A stretch of DNA of 64,000 bases from Climacteris rufus (Eukaryota > Chordata > Aves > Passeriformes > Climacteridae): positions 733,263 to 797,262 of the forward strand of contig VZRZ01002682.1 in assembly GCA_013398175.1 (NCBI GenBank), given 5' to 3'. Position numbers and translations under genes: made by a program. Positions within the stretch are counted from its first letter, which is position 1; the number at the start of each line of letters is the position of its first letter. Of this stretch, positions 33,201 to 43,374 are shown in pieces. The notes under the pieces were generated by a model that was given only the letters and a program-made list of their open reading frames with translations, had not been told where the DNA came from and ran no database searches.

Positions 33201-35595
33201 TGGAACCGTGTGTCCCTTGCAGGTGTGGGAGAGCCGGGTACTCCCGTGACTTGCTGTGCCTGCAGGTCCCATTTCTCCCTGGAGGTGAAGCTGAACTCCT
33301 CCAGCGGGCTGCTCTTCTATGTGGCGGGCGAGCGGGGCTCCTCCATGGCTCTCTTTGTGTCCAATGGCCGCTTTGTGTTCCTGGTGGACGTCGGCAGGCG
33401 CCGGCTGCGCATCCGCAGCAAGGACAAGTACCGCGACCGGCGGTGGCACACGGTGAGCGGGGCAGGGCTCAGCAAGACCACCCCAGACCACATCAGTGCC
33501 CCTGCAGGGGTGGGCTCAGTGCAGCCCTGCTTCCTGATAGCACATGGGACACTTGCAGTCCCATGGGAGCAAAGGAGGCATTGAAAACACAGCCAGGGCT
33601 GGCTGAACCAACCGGGAAGCCCCCAGTCCTGGCACTGACCTTTGGTCCTTGCAGGTCTTCTTCAGCAGAGACCAGAGCCGGGCCCAGCTGGTCATCGATG
33701 GGCTGCGAGCCCAGGTTGCTGCAGTGGCCACCACAGGGCTCTTTGTGGCCCAGACCCCCTTGTATGTGGGAGGAGTCCCAGCTGGAAGGGCCAAGGCTCA
33801 CATACCGGTAAGGGCTTGGCAGTTGCGTGGCATCACCTCTTCCCTGCCTGTTTCCAGTCCCATGGCATCACCTCTGGCCTCCCAGCTTTGCCTCCTTTGT
33901 GCTCAGTCCCGTGGCCTCTCTCCACAGGCGGTGTCGGCCTCCAGCTTTGACGGCTGCCTGAGGAACCTGCAGCTGGACGGGAGGCCCCTGGGCGCCCCGT
34001 CTCACGCCTTTGGGGTGACGCCGTGCTACGAGGGCGCGCTGGAGAGCGGCGTCTTCTTCGCCGCAGAGGGCGGGTCCATCACCTTAGGTACCCCCCAGCA
34101 GCCTAGGAGCAGGTGAAACATCCTCTGGGAATCCCCTTGTTCCTCTCTCACCACTGCCATTTCACTCCCAGCTGATGCGGTGATGACCGAGCAGGACTTG
34201 GAGGTGACGCTGGAGGTCCGACCCCGCAGTGCCTCTGGCCTCATCTTCCACATCGGCACGAGGAGAAGCCACCATCTCCTGCTCTACATGGAGGAGACCA
34301 AGGTAGTGGGAGGGTGGCTTCCCCACAGGTTTCCAGAGGCAGTGGCTGCCTCCTGCCTGTCCTGCTCAGCTCACCAGGCTCTGTTTGTCACCCCAGGTCA
34401 CTGTGAGAGCGAGCACTGGGGCTGATGAGTTCTCCACGTCAGTGACGTGCCCCAGTCTGTGCGACGGGCAGTGGCACACCATTGCAGGTGAGCTGACAGC
34501 TCCCTTCCTTCTGTGACTGCTCCACCCCTGCTCAGCCCACATCTCCTGGGGGAACTCAGGGCAAGCCCAGGCTTGGGGATTAAAACCCTATACCCCCACC
34601 ATATGCACTTAATTTGGGAGATTTTAGCTGCTATTAAGTCATTTCCTAATTAAGAAGAGTCCTTGCCTGATCTTAGTGCTGTCAGATCTGGAGAGACAGG
34701 TTGTTTTTCCATGTCATGGAGCAGCTGGCAAGGCCAAGGATGTTGGATTTGCTCCATTCAGGACTGTTGTGTTCAGCTTAAAGTAAAAGCCCAACTTACT
34801 TTGGTGTCAAGTGTGTCCAAAGGGCTCAAAGCCCACATCTGGGAGCAGGGATGGCAGGATTCACACCTGTACAGGAAATGCAGCCTTTAACAGAGCTGCC
34901 ATTGTGCAAATGCTGTTTTGCAGCAAGCCCTTTTTGGGGCTGGGGGCACAGCTGCAGTGCCATCTCAGCACGGGTTTGTTTTAAACCCTCATTGTGTTCA
35001 CCCGTGTGCTGTCTGAGGTTTCTGGGGAGACTGTCCAGGCTCTGGACATCTCCCAAGAGCCAGGCCAGGCCCTTTGACCCTTCCAGTAGTTTTGCTCTGC
35101 TCCATGCTGGTCTGGGCTGGAGAGCAGAGGTGCACTTGCTCCATGGGTAAGGAAAAAGCACTGACTGTTGTTTTCTTCTGAAGTTACCAAATGGAAAAAC
35201 ATAATCCAGGTTGATGTGGACACAGAAGGCAACCACACAGTGGGACCCAGCCAGCCTCCTGCACCCAGCACAAGGGCGACCTTCTCCCTGGGAGGGCTGC
35301 CAGGTGAGTTGGGAAACACACCCAGGATTAAATACCCCAAGGACAAGGGAGATGCTACTCCTGGTGTGAGGAAGAGCTGTTTAACCCCCTGCTTTGTTAC
35401 AAGCCGGACTGATGCCTGCTTTTCCTTGTTCCTTCTGCAGAGACAGACAAGGCCAGCACAGGGCTGCTGTTACCTCCCCTCCCTCACTACGTGGGCTGTG
35501 TCAGGAACCTGCTGATTAACCGGAGGCCCGTGGACCTGCCTGGAGCCGGGCCTGCCCGGGGCGCTGTTGGCCTGAAGGGCTGCCCCGTGCTGTGA
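265..35595 (+). CDS. LAMA5: Laminin subunit alpha-5, 5'-partial, 69 exons plus one alternative exon
   Basis: Laminin alpha-5 is the long alpha chain of basement-membrane laminins 511 and 521. It is secreted, joins beta and gamma chains through its coiled coil, and binds integrins and dystroglycan through its C-terminal LG domains. The domain order is visible: LE repeats, domain IVb, LE repeats, L4 (IVa), LE repeats, coiled coil, LG1-5. Having both IVb and IVa in an alpha chain with five LG domains, together with close residue similarity to mammalian alpha-5 as I recall it, identifies alpha-5 rather than alpha-3. The 69 exons sum to 9602 bases, which is two bases of a split codon, 3199 codons and a TGA, so all phases agree. 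Mammalian alpha-5 has about 3,695 residues. About 500 N-terminal residues (signal peptide, LN domain, first LE repeats) therefore lie left of the window. Exon coordinates are in the domain entries below. All visible introns are GT-AG except one GC-AG intron at 30215. Confidence 0.97.
2010..2262 (+). mobile_element. CR1 LINE 3' fragment
   Basis: Typical CR1 3' sequence in an intron of LAMA5: GGCTGGATATTAAGAGAAAT, then GTGGTGGAGTCACCATCCCT, then TTGGACTTGATGG and TTTCCAACCT. It is 5'-truncated, as most CR1 copies are, and diverged. It identifies the genome as that of a bird or other sauropsid. Confidence 0.88.
5160..5281 (+). mobile_element. CR1 LINE 3' end with ATTCTATG tail
   Basis: GATGGTTGGACTTGATGATC, then TCTTCCAACCTTAATG and the diagnostic ATTCTATG (5266-5273). 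This copy is closer to the CR1 consensus than the one at 2010, so it is probably younger. It lies in the intron before the last N-terminal LE exon. Confidence 0.88.
8121..8165. repeat. Three copies of a 15-bp repeat between the alternative LAMA5 exons
   Basis: AGGTGTGCCCGTCCC and two near copies stand in tandem in the 288-bp intron between 8041 and 8330. A GGCA/GGTA-type simple repeat follows at about 8215-8243. Confidence 0.8.
8330..8459 (+). other. LAMA5: LAMA5 alternative exon, candidate mutually exclusive partner of 7903-8041
   Basis: This is an open segment of 43 codons plus one base. Its acceptor follows a strong pyrimidine tract (CTCTTTTGCTTTTTGCAG) and its donor is GAGAG/GTAAGG. It enters in phase 0 and leaves in phase 1, exactly like the exon 7903-8041. 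Its translation aligns with that exon: LFHVILRYINSGG here against LFRLVFRYVSRGP there, followed by V-x-G-K/R-I/V. Joining 6238 to 8330 and 8459 to 10813 keeps the domain open (…RRR-GTEQTKQ…). Joining 8041 to 8330 makes TAA at once (T plus AA). The partner 7903-8041 matches the published mammalian form, including its cysteine pair C-x-N-C completed at 10813. Alternatives are a decayed duplicate or an exon used only in some tissues. The intact frame and both splice sites argue against decay. Confidence 0.72.
16418..17985 (+). other. LAMA5: LAMA5 LE repeats between domains IVb and IVa
   Basis: Four exons: 16418-16629, 16854-17058, 17151-17295, 17845-17985. They encode cysteine-rich LE repeats, with landmarks CATGYWGFPNC, CDEVTGQCICPP, FGCHPLIGCEDCNC and CFCFGATDRC. 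The first exon begins inside the tail of domain IVb and then enters the LE rod. In nidogen-binding gamma chains this type of rod carries ligand sites; I see no such consensus here. Confidence 0.95.
18344..19370 (+). other. LAMA5: LAMA5 L4 (IVa) domain with conserved RGD
   Basis: Four in-frame exons, all a multiple of three long: 18344-18505, 18660-18761, 18846-18929, 19140-19370. They encode the laminin IV type A domain, with landmarks ELYWVAPSSYLGDQ, SSYGGHLRYELHS, MSIMFLEGAYPSPGE and SREELMMVLANLEQLQIRA. An RGD tripeptide lies at 18711-18719 in the context RRGDVFIPMESRPDV. The same position carries RGD in human and mouse alpha-5, where this domain supports alpha-v integrin adhesion. Confidence 0.95.
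19869..22989 (+). other. LAMA5: LAMA5 C-terminal LE repeats of the short arm
   Basis: Seven exons: 19869-19982, 20260-20387, 20582-20662, 21094-21308, 21877-21977, 22424-22604, 22846-22989. They encode LE repeats ending in CDVCLRQHEILV before the coiled coil. Landmarks include CNGHSDQCLPGSG, CQHNTEGDHCERC, CDCSGNTDPNM and CAPGYWGFGQGG. The intron 21309-21876 contains a short CR1 fragment. Confidence 0.95.
21430..21515 (+). mobile_element. Short CR1 LINE 3' fragment
   Basis: Contains GGTTGGACTTGATC, CTTTTCCAGCCTAATTGATTCT and a decayed tail. It lies in the LAMA5 intron 21309-21876. Confidence 0.7.
23070..28311 (+). other. LAMA5: LAMA5 coiled-coil (domains II/I) exons
   Basis: Twelve exons: 23070-23221, 23301-23411, 24248-24359, 24914-25084, 25957-26153, 26242-26358, 26433-26587, 26809-26950, 27180-27282, 27367-27480, 27598-27777, 28169-28311. 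They encode the long alpha-helical region that trimerises with beta and gamma chains. It begins with the CDSCVLLLLEDLQ segment, whose cysteines sit at the head of the coiled coil. Heptad-rich, Q/E/R/L-rich sequence follows, without proline for long stretches. Landmarks are SSQLMDLRDTLNEAVNKTRQ, QRAVDASNAYASIIEAV and LITQARNAASK just before LG1. The introns 23412-24247 and 25085-25956 are the largest here. I see no exon or repeat in them that I can name. Confidence 0.94.
28549..32881 (+). other. LAMA5: LAMA5 LG1-LG3 domains
   Basis: Twelve exons: 28549-28725, 28972-29108, 29522-29675, 29812-29945, 30052-30214, 30687-30815, 31018-31169, 31551-31683, 31961-32101, 32286-32416, 32493-32660, 32749-32881. 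They encode three laminin G-like beta sandwiches, the part that binds alpha3, alpha6 and alpha7 integrins in alpha-5 laminins. LG1 runs from VKVPMKFNGSSGVQV to the cysteine at KPCAR. LG2 starts at STGDPWLTDGSYFDG. LG3 starts near VSVHGHGYLTLAL. The exon 30052-30214 ends at a GC donor. The exon 32493-32660 encodes an arginine-rich loop (RSRRQRR, 32545-32565) with no counterpart I recall in mammals. Confidence 0.95.
30215..30686 (+). other. LAMA5: GC-AG intron of LAMA5
   Basis: The exon ends GAGAACCAG and the intron starts GCAGGT. Only this border keeps frame with the next exon (GGTCAGTTCCTG, acceptor CCCCCAG) and with the aligned mammalian protein. The nearby GT at 30219 shifts the frame. Confidence 0.8.
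32992..35595 (+). other. LAMA5: LAMA5 LG3-LG4 linker and LG4-LG5 domains, stop codon
   Basis: Eight exons: 32992-33149, 33266-33452, 33655-33807, 33928-34087, 34172-34302, 34397-34487, 35184-35303, 35441-35595 (TGA at 35593-35595). The first begins in a basic, proline-containing linker (with KKERRKPK at the end of the previous exon and KGRRHDRDG here). LG4 follows, with a dense basic strand at about 33392-33445 typical of heparin- or dystroglycan-binding LG faces, then LG5. The C-terminus is GLKGCPVL. The intron 34488-35183 shows nothing recognisable. Confidence 0.94.
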
Positions 35596-36825
35596 GAGCC
35601 GCACCCAGGGACCACCCAGGCACTGAACGCTGCCCCGGCCCCGGCGTCACCACAGGCGAGCACTGACCGTGCTCGGACACGCGGATCTGCAGTGACTGCA
35701 GGCACGAGTCTGCGCCACACAGGGGCCACCAATCCCAGGGGAAGGAGGGCAGGGGAGGATGGCTGGGGAGAAAGGGGCACTTTAGGGACGTTTCACAAAT
35801 AGAACCAAAAGTTGGAGCGGGATGTGGTGACAGGTGAGTCCTTCCCTGGTGGTCAGGGGTCTGGGACAGGGCTCTGCTGCCCCGTGGCCGTGGGGGGAGC
35901 GTGGGCTGCAGCACAGCAGCCCTGCAGCACAGCAGCCCTGCAGCACGTCCTGCATCCTGCTCCCTTCACCCCACACCTACAACGCACATAGATTTAGTTC
36001 ACCCAACACTTGAGGCTATTAATAAACTGTCACAGACTGTCTGTGCTAAAGGCTGCAGGCAGTTTCTGTTTTATAATAAATGCAATTAGGACAAACTGGA
36101 TTAATTCCGTCGGGTTTGTGGGTTTATAAGCAAGGGCACATTTAACCTCCCCCCAAGGGCAGTCTCAGCTCACCTGCTACTGCTACACAGAGAGCTCTGC
36201 AAGGGGGAACTCTGACAAAATTCTGTTCACAGAATTAGCATCTTCTTATCAGTAATTTATAAGAATCAAAAAAAGGAACAGAATAGGCTGGGAGAACTGC
36301 TGAGGGAAAGCAGAAAGACACAACCACCCTTGACTCCACACTTGCATTCAGCACTGGCAGTACACTGACAGAAGTCCTGTTGAGTGAAGCAAGAAACTAT
36401 TGCTTGAAAGGGAAGAAATAGAAAGGTTACCCCCACATCTGGCCAGGTGTGTGCAGTGACACCTGGCCCTGGCTCCTGCTCAGCCTCCCTCACCCTGCTG
36501 CAGTGCAGGCTCCACTTGAGAGCAGCTCTTTCTCCCAAGGCACCCAGTTCACTCGTGCACTTACACATCATTTATATATTTGTGTGTGTATATATCTCTG
36601 GCCACTTGGGGACAAAATCTTGCTTCTGAAATGGACTTGTAACTTATATCATTATATTGTGGGGGTTTTTTTTTATGAGGGGTAAATATTGTAAAATGGG
36701 TTTTTAACATGTCCATCTTAAACAAATGTAATTATGACCTGTTTTTAAGTTGTAGTATTAAAGATGGTCTTTGTAAATCACTGGTACATACTTTGGAGTC
36801 AAATAAAGTTTTATGTTACTCTCAC
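35596..36825 (+). other. LAMA5: LAMA5 3' UTR
   Basis: Non-coding sequence after the LAMA5 stop. Three AATAAA hexamers are possible ends: 36021-36026, 36075-36080 and 36802-36807. The most distal one is followed by a T-rich stretch (GTTTTATGTTACTCTCACTTT), and the 200 bases before it are AT-rich as in a distal 3' UTR. Which sites are used cannot be told from sequence. A 17-bp near-repeat (GCAGCACAGCAGCCCT) occurs at 35908-35947. Confidence 0.6.
36802..36807 (+). terminator. LAMA5: Distal polyadenylation signal of LAMA5
   Basis: Canonical AATAAA followed by T-rich sequence. Alternative proximal hexamers lie at 36021 and 36075. Confidence 0.55.
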
Positions 36826-36914
36826 TTTACTGGGGAAGAGTAAGCATGAGGCTGATGAGCTGGAAGAGGAATAATCAGCACCACAGGAATTACTGTACAG
36901 ACTGGAAGGAACAG
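36826..36914. other. Intergenic spacer between convergent LAMA5 and ADRM1
   Basis: A spacer of roughly 90-100 bp between the two inferred transcript ends. Nothing else is visible in it. Confidence 0.5.
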
Positions 36915-36936
36915 TATGGCAGATAAAGAAAATTCC

Positions 36937-36942
36937 TTTATT
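36937..36942 (-). terminator. ADRM1: Polyadenylation signal of ADRM1
   Basis: TTTATT on the + strand reads AATAAA on the - strand, 94 bases beyond the ADRM1 stop codon. This gives a short 3' UTR, ending near 36915. Confidence 0.65.
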
Positions 36943-37035
36943 TGTAGATTTATATAAGCATAATATGAAGTTAGTAATCCTACTGCAGTTGCTTAAGTTA
37001 GTATCTAGGAATATCTGTAAGGAAGAGCCAATAAC

Positions 37036-40000
37036 TTAATCTAAACTCATATCTTCCTCTTCATCTTTCTTGTCCTTAGAGTCTCCTTCCTTTTGGTCTG
37101 ACTTGACACTGTTCTGCATGGCTTTGGCAAAGGCTTCTACATCTGGAAGTTAAACACAGGAATTATTGAAGTTGGCATTTTCTGGGTTGGAGCTCATTGT
37201 CCACACGAGGTTAAAGCTTCATTACTTAGCAGAGTTGCTTCAGTATGAATTTTCAGGGAAGAAAATTTTAAACACTATTAACACATCCAGCTCTCTGACA
37301 CAGCCAGCACTTAACTGTCCATGGGCATCCTAAGACCAGAATTCCTGCAGTAGTGGGAGGGATGCTAAAGGCTCATTAGGGAAGAGGGATACCCTCTCCC
37401 CCAGAGCTACAGCTGATTGCAGATGAATCATGAAAGCCTCCCACAGGAAAGGCATTCCTGAGCAAGGTGACTCTGACACCTCCAGAGTCTTTTGCATCTC
37501 TAGCAAGAAAACAAGGTCAAGGCTGCTCAGCACAGCTCTGCAGAATTCTGACTTCTCTAACTGTGTGACAGACCTCACTGTGTGCCTGCTGGGGAACACC
37601 TGAGCTACACCTGCCTTTGCCTTGTACAGATCAGTGCAGGAGTGAGCCCTGCAGAGTTACACTGAAGCTGCTGCTGACACCCCACACTCGGTGCTTGTGT
37701 GCAGTGCCAACCCCCCCAACACCCCCCTCCCTCCTGTTCCCCCAGCACCAGAACTCACCGCCTTTATTTGCTGCATCTACTGCCTCTGCAGGTAGCCCAA
37801 ACTGGCTCATGAGTGGGCCCAGCTGTCCTGAAGCTAAGGCAGCACTGAACATGCTCAAAGCCTGTGAATCACAGTCAACAGCATCAAAATAAAGTTTGCA
37901 GCAGAGTCCTGCAGCATCAGGTGGGTGCAGGGCAGTAACTCCAGGAGCAGAGCAGTCCTGTCAGGACATGGCTTGGGAACAGAGCAAATCATCACCAGTT
38001 CACTGTCCCTCACCTCTGAGTCCTGTCTGAACCTCATGGAAGGTGCTACAGTTGAATCTAAAAAGAGTCATTCAAGGCACTGAAACTTTGCAAATTGGCA
38101 AATTTTAATCAACTGGTGTAAATAACTGGTCCAAACTGGTCTGTAACACACCAGTTTTAATCACACACAGCACCCTGGAATTAAGGACTGGTGGATGTTT
38201 CAAGGGATGTAGTGCACTAACCATGAGCACCTCTTCCCTTCAGTCAGTTGAAATTACTTTCAAGGAGACTGCTCAAGCCACTCATTGAAAAACAAATTTG
38301 CTACTACTCCTGTCGTTTGCCAGGAGCATTTTTGGTGAAGAGAAAGCTAAAGCCCAACTCCAAAAGAAAAAGTAAAAACCATTCCCATCTGCCCTTGGGT
38401 GAGTGCAGGAAGGAAGAACTAGTGCTCCATTAAACCATGTCCCTCCTCCTTCCCACTTCTACTGAGCAACTTCCCACTCTGAACAGTGCCAGGAACCTGG
38501 AAAATCAGGGCAAGGTGGATCAGGAGGATGGGAAAGAGGCAAGGACAAGGGCATTTCCCTTCAGAGCCAGGCACCCACCTGCTGGAACTGAGGAGACGTC
38601 AGGGTGTTCTGGATCTCTTCTGCAGTCTGGGGCAGGGATTCCCCTGAGGGGAGGTAAGGCATCAATCTCTCCTGAACTTCAGCGTTGGCCAGGATGGGAG
38701 CCATTATCTCAGGAGTCAAAACAGCTGCCAGGTCCACTAGGAGAAAATAAAGGGTTGGCCATTAGGCTGTGCACAAGCCCCCAAGTTCTGTCACGTAAAT
38801 CAAACGATCTAGTCAGGGTCTGAGAACTAAAACTTTGCACATTGCCACCATCTTTTCTTCCTCTCAGTTTTGGAGTGAGAGTAAGTCTGCTGGAGCCTGT
38901 TAGAACAGCACTGAAATTTAAAAAACACACCAACAAAACACAAGAACAAAAAAATTTAAGACTGTTCAAACCAGTTTGGAACAGGACAGGACAGTAAAAC
39001 AGCTCCAAAGGACTCCCGGATCCAACAGCTGTGTGCTCAGAACACCGTTACCTTGCTGTCCTCCTGCTCCAGATGGCACATTCATAGTGGCTAAAATGTT
39101 CTGAAGGTCACTCAGTTGAATGGGCTGGGTTGGGCTGGTGGCTGAGCTGGTTCCATTGCCCGAGCTGGGCACGGGGCTGGGGCTGCTCACGGCAGCAGCC
39201 GCAGGGACGGACGGCGCCGGCGTCACGCGCGTGGAAGAGGTGGTGGAAGATGGAGTCACTGCAGCCGACTGGCTGCGAGAGCTGCCCAAGACAATGAGCA
39301 TCAGTCACTCCCTGCAAAAATCCCCTCTATTCTCAAAAGCTTCTTTTCAAGCCCTTACAGTATGAAAAACTCCTACCTCGTTTTAGAGAGGTAATAAGCA
39401 GCCTTGATTCCCACCATATTCCCCATTCAGTTCCTCCCACAGAAGTGGCAACTTCACGTTATAAAACCCCTCCAGAGCCAGGGCAGGGAGGCCTCCTACC
39501 TTGAGGATGAGCTGCTGGTCGGGGGTCCCCCACTCCCAAGCAGACTGGCCAGCCCGGGCCCCGTCAGTGCACCCAGCCCACCTTCCATAAACATAAAACA
39601 AGAACAGGCTTAGACATTTATTTCTTCAGGTTTTCTGCACCTCTCTGCTCTAGAGAGGTTGCTCTTGTACCTGCAAGGTTTAATTGCTAAAATAAAGGAG
39701 GGGGTGAAAGAACCCAACCCAACCCTCCCATCCCCTTCTGTAAATTAACAGGATCTTGTTTTCTGATCTCGTATCCCTATTAGAGAGCTGAACATTTCCG
39801 AAACGAGTCAATTTTCATGGATGAGATTACTTCCATTTGTTCTGTACATACATGATTGTAACACAGCCCTATTCTCTTATCTATCCCAAAAAACCAACTT
39901 TCCTATAAACTTTAAAGCCAAGGCCCTCAGCAGAAGATCCCAGAGGTGTCTTTGAGTCGCCACCACTCTCTCCCCACCACAGACCAGGGGGGTTTGCAGC

Positions 40001-42927
40001 TCCAAGCCTAACACAGAGATGCAGCAACAGAATCAGCCGAGCCCTTGAACACCTCACACGCAAAGGAGGACAGCCCCAAGCACCAGGTGCTCCCAGGGGA
40101 GCAGCCAGCAGGAAACCAACAGCCCTATGCCAAAGAAATCAGAATCAGCCTGCTCCACCACACATCCCAACTCCCAAGGACTTAGCTCAGCTCAGCTGGG
40201 GAAGGCCTGGCTGCAGAGTTGTCAGGGACTCAACTGTCCCCCTACAGCTCCTTTGAGCCACAACAGCCAAATGCTCCATTTAGCACAGGCTAAACCATCA
40301 GTGGTTCCTTGCACCACACCTGATCATACACACCAAGCACCTGCACTCCTCACCCACCTCTGGAGTACCCACGAGCAGAGGACAGAAGAACAGCACCCTG
40401 TGAGCAAACCTGTGGCCAACTGCAGCTGCAGACCCTGCCAGTCCCTCCTTGTACATCCCATCCCATGGAACCGTGTCCCAACACCTCTGTCACTCATCCC
40501 AGAGACTCCCCAGCAGCAGGCACGGCAGGTGAAGCTCACCTGGCTGCACCACACACTGCTCTGCTCCATTTCATGGTAAAAGGGACCCAGGAGCAAGAGG
40601 CTCTGCAGAGTCCCAAAAGATGCGAGCCAGATGTGAAGACAACACTCCCAGGGATTCACCACAACCACTACTGGCAGAGGCAGACAGATGGTTCCCTTCC
40701 TGTTACACTGCTGAGCTTCATGTCAAGCTGGCTTATGGCTGGATGTAAAGCCAAAGGAAGAAGAACTGCTGAGGAAAAGTGTTGAGAAGAGGAGAACAGT
40801 CTCAGGAGTATGTGAGCCTTCAAGAAAGAAGATCTTTTCCAAACACATCCTAAAAAGCCAGAATCTTCCAACACTAACATGAGATTTGCATCTAAACATC
40901 TCACCAATAGGAGACTTGTACCTGAAGCTAAAAAGACACCAGCCAGGTTCACAGAAATGCAATTCTGAGCTCAAGCCCAGAACCTCAGTCACTGCCATCT
41001 GTGTTCCTCTGTGTCCTTCCACTCGAGGGTCCAACCTCTCAGAAAATGCTCTTGGAGCATGGACAGCATTGAGAACAAACCACAGCAGGGATTCCAACAA
41101 CCCCTCAGCCCCTTCAGAAACCAGAGATTCCAGCTCTCCCCAGCAGAGGAAGCCCTGCCCTGAGCCTTGGCCCTCTGACTGGGGAGCGCTGTGGGGTGGG
41201 ATCACTCCAGCTTTCCTCTTGAACTTTCTACTTTGCACACAAATATTCACTGAACCAGAGACAACGCAAGCAACTCCACAGCTTGGTAACCAGGATATTC
41301 ACCAGGGAAAAAATCCCTGGTTTTCAGCCCCTGCTCCAGTGAGTATTTAGGAGGAAGAAAAGGAGGAGAATAAAACAAGGGAAAAAAAAGCAGAAGATTC
41401 AGTGCAGCAAGGAGCAGAACCAGGGCTCCTTGCAGATCAAGCCCTGAGATGAGTGCTGTGTAGAATCTGTGTAGAACCTTTGTCTGACCCTGAGCTCATC
41501 TCTGAGGCAGGACCTTGCCTTGTCACGTGAAAGAAGCGCTATTGAGATCAATAGCACTGCTTGAAAATATTGTCAGGTAGGATTTAACCTGGCAGGAGCA
41601 AATACCCTTTTGGCATAAAGATATTAAAGCATTTTACCAAGTCCTCCTAAGCCCGTTGGTCCGATCAGCTGCATGAGCTGGTTATGGCTCATGTTTCCAA
41701 GAAGGCTTTGCAAGCCACCCTCACCTAAAAACAAAAACATTCTGAAACACAACATATTCACATAGGTTTTTTTTTTCACAGCACTCCAGCTCAAACAGCA
41801 GGAGATTAATTGGCATCACATTCTGTATGGAAAAACAGTTTCAAGTGTTTACTGATTCATGATCTTCATAAAAGATAAATGTAACTTGGCTTCATAAAGA
41901 GGTAAGACTCCAGAGAATCTACTGAAAACAAAGAGATTTCTTCTGGCAGTCTTAACTTTCAGCCTGCACCTATTTTAACAGCACAGTTTACTCAGCTAAA
42001 AGCACGTTTACGCTTCTGGTATTAACACTGTCCCCAGCTCACCCTCCACAGCCATCAGGAATTTCTTCCTAGGGAACTCTAGGGGCTTATTCTAGACATA
42101 AATTAATTTTAAAAAGCCTGTGACATGAAGGAGCAGAGAATGGACTGTACCTCCCAGTGCGGAGAGCTCGTGGCCTCCGCTGGCGTTCCCACCCAATGCC
42201 CCCGGCATGGGGGGATTGTTGAGATACTCGTTCACCTTGCGGCAGTGCTCCTCATCCTTGTCTGTCTTGGGCTCCTGCAAGAGAATTGCTCTTGGTACGA
42301 GTCAAACTGGGAGCATTTTGATCCAAGACCTTTGTCACAGGCTTCCCACCAACCTGCATCCAGAAGAAGAGTCGTTTGGATCCTGCCTTGAACTTCAATA
42401 CATACACACGGCCCGTGGTGCACTGCGGGACTCTCTTGAACTCACAGTCATCGGGAAAAATAATCAAATCCTGGAAAATGGGGCAGGAGAAACAAATGTT
42501 TGAGGAAACACATCAATGTTCCTTTTCACCTCCCAAAGCCCTCTGCCCTCCTCCACAAACTTTATTCCATCTGCTCCTCAGAGCAGAGAGGGTGTGGAAG
42601 TGCAGGTCTGTCAGTGACATTCTCGCCCTAATTTGTCCTGGAGGAGCTCTTTCAGCAGTGCCAGCAGATCAGAACATGACTCAACACCTCAGCACTGAAA
42701 CACGAGCTCATACTCACATCCTCCACGTTGCCCGAAGTCCTGTCCTTCCAGCAGAAGTGAATGAGGGAATCATCAGTTTGCTGGATGTAAACGAGGCCTT
42801 TTCTCTTGTCTGGGGTTACAGTGCTGCCTTTCAGGGACATCTTCCCTGCCCGAAATTCCACCAGGTATTTGCTCGAGGAGCCACGGGAGCCTGGCACCAG
42901 GCTTGGAAATAATGCACCTGAAGACAT
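37036..42927 (-). CDS. ADRM1: Proteasomal ubiquitin receptor ADRM1 (Rpn13), complete coding sequence, 9 exons
   Basis: Rpn13 sits on the proteasome regulatory particle through PSMD1, captures ubiquitin chains with its N-terminal Pru domain, and recruits and activates the deubiquitinase UCHL5 with its C-terminal DEUBAD domain. Coding exons on the - strand: 42927-42718, 42470-42354, 42274-42151, 41724-41638, 39581-39500, 39281-39052, 38736-38579, 37861-37759, 37142-37036. Total length is 405 residues against 407 in human. The start ATG follows an acceptor (CTTTAAAG/G-ATG), so a noncoding exon must lie upstream, as in mammals. The first three exons form the Pru domain. The ubiquitin-contact residues known from human (L56, F76, D79, F98) are present one position earlier. 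A glycine- and serine-rich linker is encoded by 41724-39052. The last three exons give the DEUBAD region and an acidic tail ending DMSLD. The long intron 39582-41637 holds nothing I recognise. Confidence 0.97.
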
Positions 42928-43374
42928 CCTTTAAAGAGAGAGAACAGCAGGTGTGATGAGAAACCTTCCCACATTCTCTCTTCCCAATATCAAATTTCAG
43001 CCTTTATCAGGTGGGTTTCACAAAAGCAATCTGTCCTGCTGCCTGCAGAATTCCAGGGCAGTCCACCTGAGCTAAGGCAGAACCCTGGATGAAGACAGGA
43101 GGCTCCAGAGACCTCCACTAAAAAAGGGGAGCTTGTGTGCTGAAGCACTTGAAAATGAAACCACCGGCTCCCGGCGCTTTCTTCTTCGGTTCGAACCACG
43201 GTTTAAAGCAGGAAGCCCTGCTGTATCTTCAGACTGCGGCTCCAGCACCGCAGCAGAGCCCCGCAGGCTGCCCCGTGCCCGACCAACCCTCACGGGGACC
43301 CTCACGGGGACCCTGACGGTGACCCCCGGCTCTGCCCCCGGCCCTCGCCTCCCGCACTGACCGACCCGCGGGCC
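42928..43374 (-). promoter_or_regulatory. Probable ADRM1 first intron and CpG-rich 5' region, partly in assembly gap
   Basis: Sequence upstream of the first coding exon of ADRM1. It becomes strongly GC- and CpG-rich from about 43180 to the gap edge and again just past the gap. A CpG-island promoter with a noncoding exon is expected here. No certain exon border can be placed in the visible part. GGTCAGTG near 43356-43363 (- strand) is one possible donor. Confidence 0.4.
43286..43321. repeat. Three copies of a 12-bp tandem repeat
   Basis: ACCCTCACGGGG occurs twice in tandem, followed by the variant ACCCTGACGGTG, at the edge of the GC-rich block beside the gap. Confidence 0.8.
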
